Below are positions 12,175-22,105 of a DNA stretch of 64,000 bases, piece after piece. The translations under genes were made by a program, and so were the position numbers. The stretch lies in contig CATIUR010000001.1 in assembly GCA_949592205.1 (NCBI GenBank), positions 334,682,250 to 334,746,249 of the forward strand, given 5' to 3'. The first letter of the stretch is position 1. Each line of letters starts with the position of its first letter. The notes below the pieces were generated by a model. The model saw nothing but the letters and a program-made list of their open reading frames with translations, was not told the origin of the DNA and searched no databases. Source of the stretch: Helichrysum umbraculigerum (lineage: Eukaryota; Streptophyta; Magnoliopsida; Asterales; Asteraceae).

Positions 12175-12522
12175 GCAAGTAAGCAGGCTGTCGTTTTGAC
12201 ACGTAGAATTGTAAGGTTTGATAAAGGCGTAGATATGTTTGTATACATGATATTTATTACTACTTACATAGTTTTCATCTTAACTTGGAGTTCTTCCTAG
12301 TGCGCTTGTTTGTATAGTTACTTCATAACCTATGTTTGCTTTAACTGTTTCCTTAACGAGATATGAATATACTATGTATATTGTGGGTTTGGTTTACTAC
12401 TTTACTTGGTACTCTACGACAAGAAAGACTCGTGCTTTGTACGAAATGACTGGTTACCGTTAAAAGGGTGTTACAGATATACCTGAATAAAAAGGTTTGT
12501 GCTTACTTGATCATATGTAAAT
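12175..12522. other. CCX 3' flank with 9-bp target duplication at its end
   Basis: Probable 3' UTR and terminator region of the CCX gene. No second gene is visible. TATGTAAAT at 12514-12522 is the left copy of the duplication flanking the next element. Confidence 0.5.
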
Positions 12523-12814
12523 GGGATTAGTACCTGGAAATGCAACTAACTTGTACCAAATCTCTATTGTGTGTACCCAACTTACGTATGCTAATTTTAA
12601 TGCAACCAACTTTCGAAAATGGTGTTTTTGATGTAACTTGATGATGTGTCGCTCTCTCCATACGCCACGTGGCACGCCATACGCGCGACATGTCATCAAG
12701 TTACATCAAAAACACCATTTTGGAAAGTTGGTTGCATTAAAATTAGCATACGTAAGTTTGGTACACACAATAGAGATTTGGTCAAAGTTTGTTACATTTC
12801 CAGACCCTAATCCC
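12523..12814. mobile_element. Mutator-type foldback MITE with exact 9-bp TSD
   Basis: A 292-bp near-perfect palindrome. The left arm begins GGGATTAGTACCTGGAAATG and the right arm ends in the imperfect complement (CATTTCCAGACCCTAATCCC). TATGTAAAT flanks both sides (12514-12522 and 12815-12823), a 9-bp duplication typical of Mutator-like elements. The two open frames of opposite strand here (12511-12699 and 12638-12835) encode nearly the same peptide because they read the two arms; they are not genes. One arm recurs at about 23765-23886. The insertion lies about 350 bp after the CCX stop codon, so it may fall in or near the transcript end. Confidence 0.88.
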
Positions 12815-13245
12815 TATGTAAATTTGATTGAATGAAACAGTTTTGCTTTCTTTTGGAATTGATCTTTGTACTCATATAATGTGATGTTTCAGCTAATTAT
12901 GGCAAAGTTAAGGTTGGGCTTTTGAAATTGGGTGGGTATGTATACTTCATTACTTAGCCACCCACCCAAACGTGTAGGACTACTTTATTAAATTTCAGTT
13001 TCTTATTGATAACTTTATTTGAGTTTCATTGTGTTTAGTGAACTACTACGTAGTTAGTTATTGCTCTAGTTCTCATATCATCGAAATACATACGATTGAA
13101 AGTTTATTGTATACGATGTAACCTCTGTTTCATTTTTTTGCATAGTACATTTTTTGAATTGGGTGGGTATGTATACTTCATTGCTTATTGGGTATACTTT
13201 GATGACGTGAGAACACAATTTATGAGGTTTAGATAGTTACGGTTA

Positions 13246-13377
13246 GGGTAGTGATAGATACAACAAAAAAGATTGATTCAAACACCATAGGTACAGTAAT
13301 TACAGCACAGAATACAAGTATGACATAGCACAGTTTTGTTGTATGAAGTAATTCATGTGTTGTATATATCAACTCCC
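13246..13377. mobile_element. Tourist-like MITE with TTA duplication
   Basis: The 132-bp element starts GGGTAGTGATAGATACAACA and ends in the complement of GGGAGTTGATATATACAACA. TTA flanks both sides (13243-13245, 13378-13380), as in PIF/Harbinger-derived Tourist MITEs. A related copy is at 26374-26503. Confidence 0.75.
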
Positions 13378-13380
13378 TTA

Positions 13381-13694
13381 GGGTTAATATACAAATATAT
13401 CACTTTACTTTGTGAAAATGTTCAAATAAGTTACTGGACTATTAATTTATTCAATTGGATCAACGAACTTAAAAAATCACAATATATATGTTACTTAACT
13501 TATAAATATTAACACTAAGGTCATCTTACTTGACTTAAGAATTCAATTAAGTTACTAGAAGTAAAAATATTATAACGTAAAAAAGTCTAATTTAGATATG
13601 AAAATAGTTTAGTAATTCAATTGAACAAACCAAAAGTCTAGTAACCCACTTGAACATTTTCGTAAAGTAGAGTAACATATTTGACTATTAACCC
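13381..13694. mobile_element. Foldback MITE next to the Tourist-like element
   Basis: Left end GGGTTAATATACAAATATAT pairs with the right end (complement GGGGTTAATAGTCAAATATG), and the GAAAATGTTCAAATAAGTTACT block is mirrored near 13639-13662. About 314 bp. It begins immediately after the preceding MITE. No clear target duplication. Confidence 0.65.
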
Positions 13695-14244
13695 CTATTT
13701 ATATTATCTGGGTTTCATTATGTCTAGTGAACTTGTTAGTTATTGCTGTAGATGTCATATCATCGAAATGCATACAATAGTAATAGATTGAAAGTTTATT
13801 GTATACAATGTGACCTCTAGTTCATTTTTTGCATATTACATTTTTTATACGGTATATAGTCACATTTCTTTACACTTACGACGTGTATATATATTGCTAT
13901 TTCGATGATATTAACTCCTTTAAGGTGTAGTTTTGATTAAGGTTATTAACCTACACTTAGGCACGTACCCAATAGCCATACGCTCACTTTCTTTGTATTT
14001 ATTTTACAGCTAAACTTGAGACAAACTACTTTTGTGTTGTGAACCATTAAAGGAATAATTGTAAATTACGTATAACACAATCGAGTTTTCAAGACTCCAA
14101 TTTTGTCCTTTGTTTTTTGTTTTCAATTGGAAGTTGATCCGTATGTTATATTATCTTTTAATTTTAATTTGGATCGGGGTTATGATTTGTATTAACTTGT
14201 CATTAAATCCATCATAATTAATTTCGTGATTGTATTTATATTAA
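13695..14244. other. Intergenic stretch, nothing assigned
   Basis: AT-rich sequence repeating phrases from the 13060-13150 region (for example CATCGAAATRCATACRAT and TTGAAAGTTTATTGTATAC), so a local segment has been duplicated on either side of the two MITEs. No coding potential seen. Confidence 0.4.
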
Positions 14245-14349
14245 CTAGATTTTAAACCGGTGTATGCATACGGACCGTTGATTGTTTATATAAAGTTTTA
14301 TATTTATTATTTTGTTTCTAATTATAAAGTATGCAAGTTAATATATATA

Positions 14350-14508
14350 GATATGAGTTCAAATAAAAATACAAAAAAAGTAGAGAATGGAAGAACCAAT
14401 AGGATTGCTCCATTTATCTACAAACTCACTTCCAATAGGATTGCTCCATTTCTCTACAAACTCACTTCCACTTTTACCCTTAAGTTCAAATATCATATAT
14501 ATTAAACA
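14350..14508 (+). repeat. Truncated foldback arm with 36-bp tandem duplication
   Basis: The segment AAGTAGAGAATGGAAGAACC matches the arm of the 1-kb foldbacks at 20691 and 34505. The stretch from CCAATAGGATTGCTCC is present twice in tandem (14396-14431 and 14432-14467, one substitution). ATATTAAACA at 14499-14508 is the left target duplication of the next element. Confidence 0.6.
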
Positions 14509-15241
14509 GGGTAAGGTTCAAATGAGACTAAAAATTTGTGTGAGAATAGAGGAACCAATGATATGGTGCCATGTGTACAAAGAGAATACAAAACACATTT
14601 ACCCCTTAAGTTAAATATCTCACAAACGACAAATCGAAAAATTATGAAAATTGCACCATTAGATTCAGCGTTTGATCCTCTTCGATTTGCCGTCCATTAA
14701 GGCATACTTTCAACGAGTTTTGTTTTTTTCATTATTTTTAGTGAGTTTCACATTACTAACACGTGTGTTACAGTGTTAGTGAGATATTTAAAACTCTAAA
14801 CCCTAAACCCTAACCCATAAACCCCAAACCCTAAACCTTAAACGCTTTATAAAACTCTAAACCCTAAATCATACTAAACCCTAACCCTAAACCCTGCTAA
14901 ACCCTAACACTAAACCCTGCTAAACCCTAACTCTAAACTATAACCTTAAACCCTAAATCAAATGTATAATCAATCACTAACACATGTGTTACTAATATGT
15001 AAAACCCACCAAAAAAATGAAAAAAAAAAAAGTTCGTCGGAAGTATGCCTTAATAGACGGCAAATCGAAGAGGATAAAACACTGAAAAATATGGTGTAAT
15101 TTTCATGATTTTTCGACTTGTCGTTTGTAAGATATTTAATTTTTAAAAACGTGGATGAGAGAGAAAAAAGTGACACATGGCATATTGTGGTTGGTTCTTC
15201 CATTCTCACACAAAATAAATGGTCTCAATTGAACTCTTCTC
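14509..15241. mobile_element. Foldback element, CACATGTG family (copy 2), with telomere-like core
   Basis: Ends GGGTAAGGTTCAAATGAGAC and complement of GAGAAGAGTTCAATTGAGAC, with arms complementary for about 230 bp. The flank ATATTAAACA is present exactly on both sides (14499-14508 and 15242-15251), a 9-10 bp duplication of Mutator type. The centre holds AACACGTGTGTTAC/AACACATGTGTTAC palindromes and a run of CCCTAAA repeats (see separate entry). Short open frames in the arms are not genes. Confidence 0.85.
14785..14958 (+). repeat. Interstitial telomere-like repeats (CCCTAAA)n, degenerate
   Basis: About 20 degenerate units of CCCTAAA and variants such as CCCTAACCCTAAACCCTGCTAAA, the complement of the plant TTTAGGG telomere repeat. 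The tract sits between the arms of the foldback at 14509-15241. The irregular units argue against a recent telomere-repair insertion. Confidence 0.85.
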
Positions 15242-15281
15242 ATATTAAACATTTATTTAGTTTCATGTTAATAGTACTTTT

Positions 15282-16623
15282 ATTGCCCAAATCATCCCTG
15301 AGTTTGTTTAAAAAATCACAATTCGTCCCTTATTTTACGAAATGTCACCAGCCGATATTTTTGCTCTCGTCGTTGTAGTTAAATCCATTAACTTTCACAA
15401 TTAAGTCATACGGAGTATTAAAATGACAAATACCCTCGCCTTCCTCTTGATATCTGGTATCACCAAAATATCATCCAATCATCATCAACATCATCAAAAC
15501 TAATTTTCTTCAAAATGTGTTTACACAATTCAAAACATATAAAAAATCCACATGTTTATTGACAATGAATTCTTTATAAACTATCACCGTCAAAGCTCAC
15601 AGGAAAAAAAAACCCCTAAAACCCACTTGAAATTGGACGATCCGTGAAATCAAATTCGAATAAGTGTTCAGTCAATTTGAAACCAAAACCTGCGATTATT
15701 GGTTTACCTAAATTCGAATAAGTTTTCACACTTTGGTTCAAATCGACGATCGTAAACCGGCGAACCGTACAATTGTTTCGTAACCGATCTAGTTCTCGGC
15801 AAACGAACGGTGACGGAACTTTCGTCACCTAAGGTTTCGTGTATCGTAACACTTAGATGTAAACGGGGTCTTCTACTTCGGCATCAGCGCCGTCAACTAC
15901 AACATCTACGACGACCGTGAATAATACGACAAAATCTCCAAATCAACAAAAACCAGGTATAATGTCATGTATAGTGTCGTTATTCCAGACTGACGTTGGT
16001 AGCTGGAAGAAAAGTACGAAATCGGTGGTATGATGAGGAGATCGAACAAAAGAAAATTAATTTCAAATTTTTTCATACGTTTGACCATTACTTTCATCAA
16101 AATCAATTATGATGGTGAAACTTATACTGAAGAACATATTGAACACGAATTTGAGGCTAGACAACAATTATCAAAGTTAGGGAATATCAAACTTAAATAC
16201 ATGATCGCTAACTTATTTTGTATATGAAGCCCAAAATTAAAACCATTTCTGACATATTATCTTTTATTATTCAAATTTATTTTGTAACAATATAGAAGGA
16301 CGTATATATATTTCATACATCTTTTATACCGACGCAAAAGAAGAAAATTAATGGGGATAACCTTCTTTTTAATTTTAAAAATAATAGTAGTAGTAATAGT
16401 AATTTAAAAATAATTTTGGTCATATCGGGTCAGGAGAACAAAAAAGGAAGAAGACGGGTGTATTTTGGTCAATTTGAAATTATTTAACGAGAAAAGTTAA
16501 CGGTTTTGACGAAAATGATGACCGGTGAGCAAAAATAGCAAATACAGGGAATACCGATGACATTTCGTAAAATAAGGGACGGATTGTGATTTTTTGAACA
16601 AACACAAGGACGATTTGGGCAAT
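15282..16623. mobile_element. Non-autonomous element with long terminal inverted repeats
   Basis: The left end ATTGCCCAAATCATCC... pairs with the right end ...GGACGATTTGGGCAAT. The arms share blocks including ATCACAATTCGTCCCTTATT against its complement near 16570 and TACGAAATGTCA against its complement near 16560, giving arms over 100 bp. It resembles Mutator-like non-autonomous elements. No target duplication was confirmed. The internal 15600-16230 region is less AT-rich with small open frames (15616-15828 -, 15906-16106 -, 16030-16227 +) that I do not recognise; captured host DNA is possible. Confidence 0.65.
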
Positions 16624-17400
16624 TTTCTCTTTTTAGAAAGACAAATCTATACTACATACCCAGGATTATTATATATACACCCACAAATATTTACAAATTA
16701 CCTATATGGATTTATATATGTAGTGATTCAAGAGTTAAAAGATTCGAATTTATATATTTAGTTGGTTTTATCATATTAATTAATTGAAATATATAATTAT
16801 CATTGAATATTTCGGCAAAGTTCACTACTTGACTCCTCTTAAATATTTTACTTCCGTTATATATATTACATGAAAATAAAATGAAGTTAAAATAAAATTA
16901 AAATGAAACACAACTTGGAAAGCATTTGAATTGTTTTAGGATGTAAAAAGAAAAAACTGTTAATTATTTAAAGACAAATAATTAATACACTGCATATTTT
17001 CTAAAAGTACATGTTTACAATAAAGAAAGTAACCATACGTATTAGACTCAAAAGATCGAATTCTTCTTGACATTAATCCATATATAATATGCTTTATTAT
17101 TTTTTTAGTCTTTAAAGATAAGTACAAACGAATGGAAAATATAAAAAAAAAAATCGTTCAGTTTTATCTTTTAAATATTTAAATAACGTCTTTCATAGTA
17201 ATTAATTAAGACGTTTTTTATACCTACAGCCAAAACTCCACCAACCCGTAGTAAATTGTCATTCATAAAGTGATAAATTAAATTAAAAGGTAAGAAGTAT
17301 TATATACAAATTAAAATGATTTGTTATTATAATTATAATTTCCCATTAAAATAGATTTGTTATTTTAAATATTAATTAAAATTGCTATTTTTGTCCTACG
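16624..17400. other. AT-rich stretch, no feature assigned
   Basis: Very AT-rich, no open frame and no terminal repeats recognised. It lies within the possible Helitron span. Confidence 0.4.
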
Positions 17401-17562
17401 GATTATCTCTATTTCAATGTTAATATGAATTTAATTGCTTTTTTAATTCATGATTAATGACATCATTGTGTCCTTAATTTTAGCCGATTTGAAAAAATTA
17501 AACAATCCTATTGGTTAATTGTAAATTTGATGACATCATGAGGTTATTCATATATTATTAGA

Positions 17563-18230
17563 CGGGTCAAAATGTGTCAATATGGGTCAAAGAAACGTTT
17601 TTATGCTATATTTGAATGAAGTACCGTTATGGTACTTTTGTTTAGTGCATTAAGTTTGTTTTGGCATGCTAATTAAGTGTGCAAAAGGTTAGGGTCAGAT
17701 TTGGATTAATGTGCATTTTAGTATGTCAAGTAAAAGTGGCGTTTCGGGTCCAAAATGGTCATATGTCCAGATTTGGTGTTTTTGAAAAATTTGGAAAAGT
17801 CCAAAAAGGAAAATCTTCATTTTAGTCAAATGAAAGTGCTTGTAAATTTTTAGAGTCTAACTCGTTGTGGTTGGGAGATATGCGCGTCGGAAGTTTGCGG
17901 TTTGGTAATTAAGAACTCAGATCTGCAGGTCTACTTTTTTTCACACTTACCCGGCTGGTAAGTGCTTTACCCGGCGGGTAAAGCCTTATCCGGCGGGTAT
18001 AATGACCGGATAACATAAGATCGACTGTGATCAGATGTTGGTGTTGGGAGTCAAGACTACGCGGCTGGTACATGGGTTACCCCGCGGGTACTTTGCAGCT
18101 TTAAGTGATTTTGTTTCAGCTTATATATTTTAGTCGTATACATTTCGTATTGGTTTAAATTATTTAATAAAATTGTATGGGACCTAATAGAGTATGTTTT
18201 CAGTGTATAATTTTTTTTTTGGGCGTTTCA
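17563..18230 (-). mobile_element. LTR-like sequence, family C copy 2
   Basis: On the minus strand it starts TGAAACGCCC at 18230. Its interior shares short blocks with 3202-3764 in the same order, such as AAATCTTCATTTTAGT near 17811 and GATATGCGCGTCGG near 17877 against TTATGCGCATTTG near 3457. The position occupied by ACGCGATCCC hairpins in copy 1 here has TTACCCGGCGGGTAA-type palindromes (17946-18093). A full LTR-retrotransposon is not present. Confidence 0.5.
17946..18093. repeat. Cluster of TTACCCGGCGGGTAA-type palindromes
   Basis: Short dyads CTTACCCGGCTGGTAAG (17946-17962), CTTTACCCGGCGGGTAAAG (17965-17983), a third TTATCCGGCGGGTATAA (17986-18002), and two related ones at about 18058-18091 (TACGCGGCTGGTAC and GTTACCCCGCGGGTAC). 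This is a GC-rich island in AT-rich DNA within an LTR. Confidence 0.75.
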
Positions 18231-18847
18231 ATATAAACATTTGTATCATGAATAAAATTTCATCACAGAATCTTAATAGTTAAGAGTATCTCTATTAAAT
18301 ATTTTGAAGAATATGTTGCTAGACAGTCACACCTTCAAAATTATCCTATAAAAGTTTTTTGGTGATTAAATAAACGATATTTTTTTTTCCAACAGTCATA
18401 TTAATAATCAATAATTAAATCTTAATTAGGTTTAAAACTACGGTAACTAAAAGAAATTATGTTATTGAAATATTTGAAAGGGATCAATTATTTAAATTAC
18501 ACATTAAATGTTACGGATTATATGTTTAATTTATGCACACAAGTTGTTTCAAACATATACAATTAACATATACCTTTCAATGTGTGTGTGTGTGTGTGTT
18601 TTTTAAACAATTATTATACATTTTCATTTACGATCAATTTACATACACGGGTTTAAAAATGATGCATTTTTTTGTTATCATTGTCAAATCTATATTATAC
18701 TGTCGTTGTCATGTTTATATTTAAATATGTGTGTAATAAAATTTTCGATTAACCAATCAAATATACTGATTTATCTAAAAAGTATGTTTTAAAAAGAAAA
18801 AAAGCATAATCTCCTTACTACAAAGTTTTTACCTAATTATTACCTTT
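18231..18847. other. AT-rich stretch with a (GT)n microsatellite
   Basis: No gene. A GT microsatellite of about 9 units lies at 18582-18600. ATACACGGGTTTAAAAATGATG near 18643 resembles a decayed Helitron 3' end. Confidence 0.4.
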
Positions 18848-18861
18848 TTATTATTATTACT

Positions 18862-19079
18862 GAAGGTTAATTTAGAGGTTACCCCTTACCACCGTATCAT
18901 ATTGCAATGGTATGAGTCTGTCCCACCCGACATGAGCATCAACACCGGAAAAATCTCGTGCTCACAAATCAACAACACGTGCTGAGGAACGGAATCGAAC
19001 CCCTGACCTATAAGTCACGCATGTGAAGTCTGTGCATTTACGGTGACAGTACCATTTGAGCTATGCTCAATTGGTATTA
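18862..19079 (-). mobile_element. tRNA-derived SINE
   Basis: On the minus strand the head reads ATTGAGCATAGCTCAAATGG, with an A-box-like TAGCTCAAATGG, and about 55 bases later GGGGTTCGATTCC, a canonical B box. The body ends in an A/T-rich tail near 18862. TTATTATTATTACT occurs on both sides (18848-18861 and 19080-19093) and fits a SINE target duplication, although it is microsatellite-like. The spacing and polarity of the boxes fit RNA polymerase III-transcribed plant SINEs. Confidence 0.7.
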
Positions 19080-19093
19080 TTATTATTATTACT

Positions 19094-19700
19094 AATTTAC
19101 TATTATTATCATTATTGTATTAGTGTTATTAGTATAGGTAAGAATATTATATCGTTTTATCATATATTGAAAAGGAGCATTTCGTATTACTTTGTTGGAT
19201 CGAGAAAGTTTTTGTTTTTTAAAAATAATATTTTAGAGTGACTGGTTATCGGTTTGTCAATTGTGAATCATGTGAACATATAAGTTGTACTTAATACTCC
19301 ATTTTATAAGAAGAAGAAAAAACCTCCGATGTTTATAGTTTTTTACTATTAAGTAGTAAAAATTACACTTAAGTATATATTACGACTAATTGATCAACAA
19401 ATATAGCTTATCATAATTATCGTTTAGTTTATTCAAATTAGTTTCAATTTATGAGTATCTAATTTCTCATCCTCTAATAACTTTTAAATAAAAGAATGTA
19501 TTGATAGATAAATAAGCAATATGAAAATGAATTTGTATACAAATTCTCCGTAAATATTTTTGGGTAATGGATGTTATAATATATCACTTGAAGAACTACC
19601 AAAAATGATACAAAAGTAGTAGATAATGAGACTTAACATAAATAATATGAAGATAGTTTGCTTTTGACATACCGTGTTTATACACGGGTCTAAAATCTAG
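19094..19700. other. AT-rich stretch ending in a Helitron-like 3' terminus (+)
   Basis: No gene. At 19671-19700 the plus strand reads ACCGTGTTTATACACGGGT (hairpin), then CTAAAATCTAG followed by T, a Helitron-type 3' end. The matching 5' end was not found. Confidence 0.55.
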
Positions 19701-19854
19701 TAATAATAAATATTAATAAAAGAAAACTTCATTATCCTCAATTTTACTTAAAATCAACACCTATTAACCAATAAGAATGCTTTATTTCACATCAATTCTA
19801 ATTAACCAATGCATTTATTTACCTAAAACTTCTCCTTCAACGGCTTTTATTTTT

Positions 19855-20090
19855 TTATTTTTTTTGAAAGGCTAACAGAAATCGCCTAGGTACTCTGTAC
19901 GGGGAGACCCAATGGCTAAGTCTTCATATACTGGCCCAATCCAGCCGTACGGAGCCCTTAAGCGCCCCAAGTTACTCCAAATCCGGGAAAAATCCACTAA
20001 TCCGTCCTCCCGAAGGCACGACAACGAATTAATGGTAAAACCCGCTGGCCTCAAGGATCGAACCTGGGTTTCTCAGGTCTCCTATCATTT
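19855..20090 (-). mobile_element. Second SINE-like element with A-rich tail
   Basis: Read on the minus strand, AGGTTCGATCCTTGAGGCC (near 20049-20067) is a B-box-like segment near the 5' side, and the element ends GTTAGCCTTTC followed by an A-rich tail (complement of 19847-19866). The non-tRNA body is less AT-rich than the surroundings. An A box is not clear, so it is a truncated or diverged SINE. The overlapping open frames at 19872-20054 (-) and 19912-20121 (+) look incidental. Confidence 0.55.
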
Positions 20091-20180
20091 TAATATTAAA
20101 TTAAATACATTCCCACCGTGAATTAAGTTAATGAAACTTATTATCCTTATACAATAACAAGTAATTAACGAGGATCCAAG

Positions 20181-20183
<3 letters not shown>

Positions 20184-20277
<94 letters not shown>
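20184..20277 (+). repeat. (TTA)n microsatellite
   Basis: About 31 uninterrupted TTA/ATT units, followed by a (TTTA)n-like stretch to about 20320. Confidence 0.95.
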
Positions 20278-20278
<1 letters not shown>

Positions 20279-20413
20279 TATCTATTTATTTATATATTTA
20301 TTTATATTTATTTATTTATATCACCTTTTAACTTTTTTTAATGATAGCAAGTTCACTCCTTGCAAATTATATATCTAATATCTAAAAGGTTACTTTCCGT
20401 ACTTATATAAATA

Positions 20414-20663
20414 CTCCATCCGTCCCAATTTAATTATCCCCAGACAAAAAACACGCAGTTTAAGAAAACATCAACTTCTCTGTTTCTTTTTGATAAGATT
20501 ACAGTTTTACCTTTTACTTTTTACATACTTTTTTGTCTTACATATATAAATTAAGGGTATAAAAGAGTTTTATCTCATTATTTTTATCTATTTATGGAAG
20601 TGGACAATTAATTTGGGACGGCCTAAAATGGAATACTGGACTATAAATATGGGACGGAGGGAG
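20414..20663. mobile_element. Stowaway MITE (Tc1/mariner type)
   Basis: The left terminus CTCCATCCGTCCC and right terminus GGGACGGAGGGAG form the classic Stowaway inverted repeat. TA flanks both ends (20412-20413, 20664-20665). Length 250 bp, no coding region. Confidence 0.93.
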
Positions 20664-20690
20664 TATATTTATATTTAGATTTAGATTATA

Positions 20691-21716
20691 GAGGTGAGTT
20701 CTTTTAAGAATGCTAAAAAAGTAGAGAATGAGAGAACCAATAGGATTCTTCCATTTCTCTACAAAACCCACTTCTATTTTTTACCCCCTTGGTTAATTAT
20801 CTCACAAACCGTAAGTCCATAAATTATAAAAATTACATATCCGAAACCAGCGCGTTTTTCTCTTCGATTAGAGATGTCATAAGATATACTTTCGACGAAT
20901 TTTTTTTCTTCGTTTTTTTACCGGATTTCACAATATAATCACATTTGATTTATGATAAAAAAATTAAAATTTATTCAAAATTATTTATTTATGGTATTTG
21001 CTACTTAATACGTGATTATAACTTAATATTCACCCACATTAATAGTTTTAAATAAAAAATTAAAAATTACAATAGTTTTCATTAAAAATCACATGTGATT
21101 GTTATTTGTACACTTAATCACAAGTGATTTGTTATATAATCACATATGATTATATGATTTTGCATATAATCACATATGATTTTCATTTAAAAATTGATAT
21201 TTGATGAGAAATTTACCGATATATGATAATTCATGTATGATTTCAACTTGATTTTTACTTGATTGTATAATTCTTAGTCAATGATTTGAAAATCCGTATT
21301 TTATTACTCTTTAAACACATGTGATTGATAGTTTGATATTCAATTGTATGTGATTACACCTTAGTTTTTCATGTCTTAATCTCTTTACATCATCAATGAT
21401 TTGAATTTAAAGTTTAATCGGAAATATAAACGGATGTGATTATTTTTTAGTGTTAAATCACATGTGATTTCACATTAAAATTTTCTAAAACCCAAAAAAA
21501 ATGGAAAAAAAAACTTCGTCGAAAGTATATCTTGTTAAATCTAGAATCGAAGAGAAAAAGACGCTGATTCTGAATATGTAATTTTTATAATTTGTAGACA
21601 TACGGCTTGTGAGATATATAGATTTGAAAAAAGGTGGAAATGGGTATTTGAAATGGAGCAATCATATTGGTTCCTCCATTCTTCCCTTTTTTACCATTCT
21701 TTTTTGAACTTTCATC
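20691..21716. mobile_element. Foldback element, CACATGTG family (copy 3), exact 10-bp TSD
   Basis: Ends GAGGTGAGTTCTTTTAAGAA and complement of GATGAAAGTTCAAAAAAGAA. TTAGATTATA flanks both sides (20681-20690, 21717-21726), a Mutator-like duplication. The arms of about 220 bp contain ACTTTCGACGAA / TTCGTCGAAAGT. The centre (20930-21480) carries about ten ATCACATGTGAT-type palindromes and degenerate versions. No protein-coding potential. It is the same type as 34505-35499, in the opposite orientation. Confidence 0.88.
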
Positions 21717-21726
21717 TTAGATTATA

Positions 21727-22105
21727 TTTATATTTGTATAATATCAATATTAGTATTAAATTAAATATTGATTTAATATTAATATTTAATAATTTAATTA
21801 ATATAGAGAAGTGATCAAATATGTAAAGGAGTCGTGAGCAATTAAGAAGTTATATCAATTTTTACGGCTAAGTGATTGTTTATTCAATTTAAATCATATT
21901 AAGATTTTATTTTTGAAAAAGAATTTTTAGGTGAATTATAACACTTGATTGGTTAATTGAAAATTTAGTAAAATTGAAGCATTTGATTGGTTAATAGGTT
22001 TCAATTTTGCAAATTTTTTATTAGATTAGATTTATTATATTAGATTAAATTAAATTAGATTTAGATTAGATAGATTAGATTTAGAAGATCCGTGTATCTC
22101 TTTTA
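21727..22105. other. AT-rich intergenic stretch
   Basis: Degenerate AGATTAGATT-type repeats near 22022-22082. No gene. Confidence 0.5.

Larger units (their letters stand above)
14245..17562 (-). mobile_element. Possible Helitron (minus), later loaded with foldbacks
   Basis: On the minus strand the 3' end would be a hairpin (CCGTATGCATACACCGG) followed by TTTAAAATCTAG at 14245, next to an A on the plus strand. The 5' end would be TCTAATAATATATGAATAACC at 17562, followed by a CATGATGTCATCA stretch common near Helitron starts. The base before the 5' end is G instead of the usual A. Pairing these two ends is an inference; they could belong to different elements. Two large foldbacks lie inside. 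Confidence 0.4.

Noticed and set aside
12511..12835. Two similar 62-65 residue proteins on opposite strands
   Set aside because: They are the two arms of a palindromic MITE read in mirror frames; similarity is caused by the inverted repeat.
14785..14958. Chromosome end or fused telomere
   Set aside because: The tract is short, degenerate and enclosed by foldback arms with a target-site duplication, so it belongs to the element.
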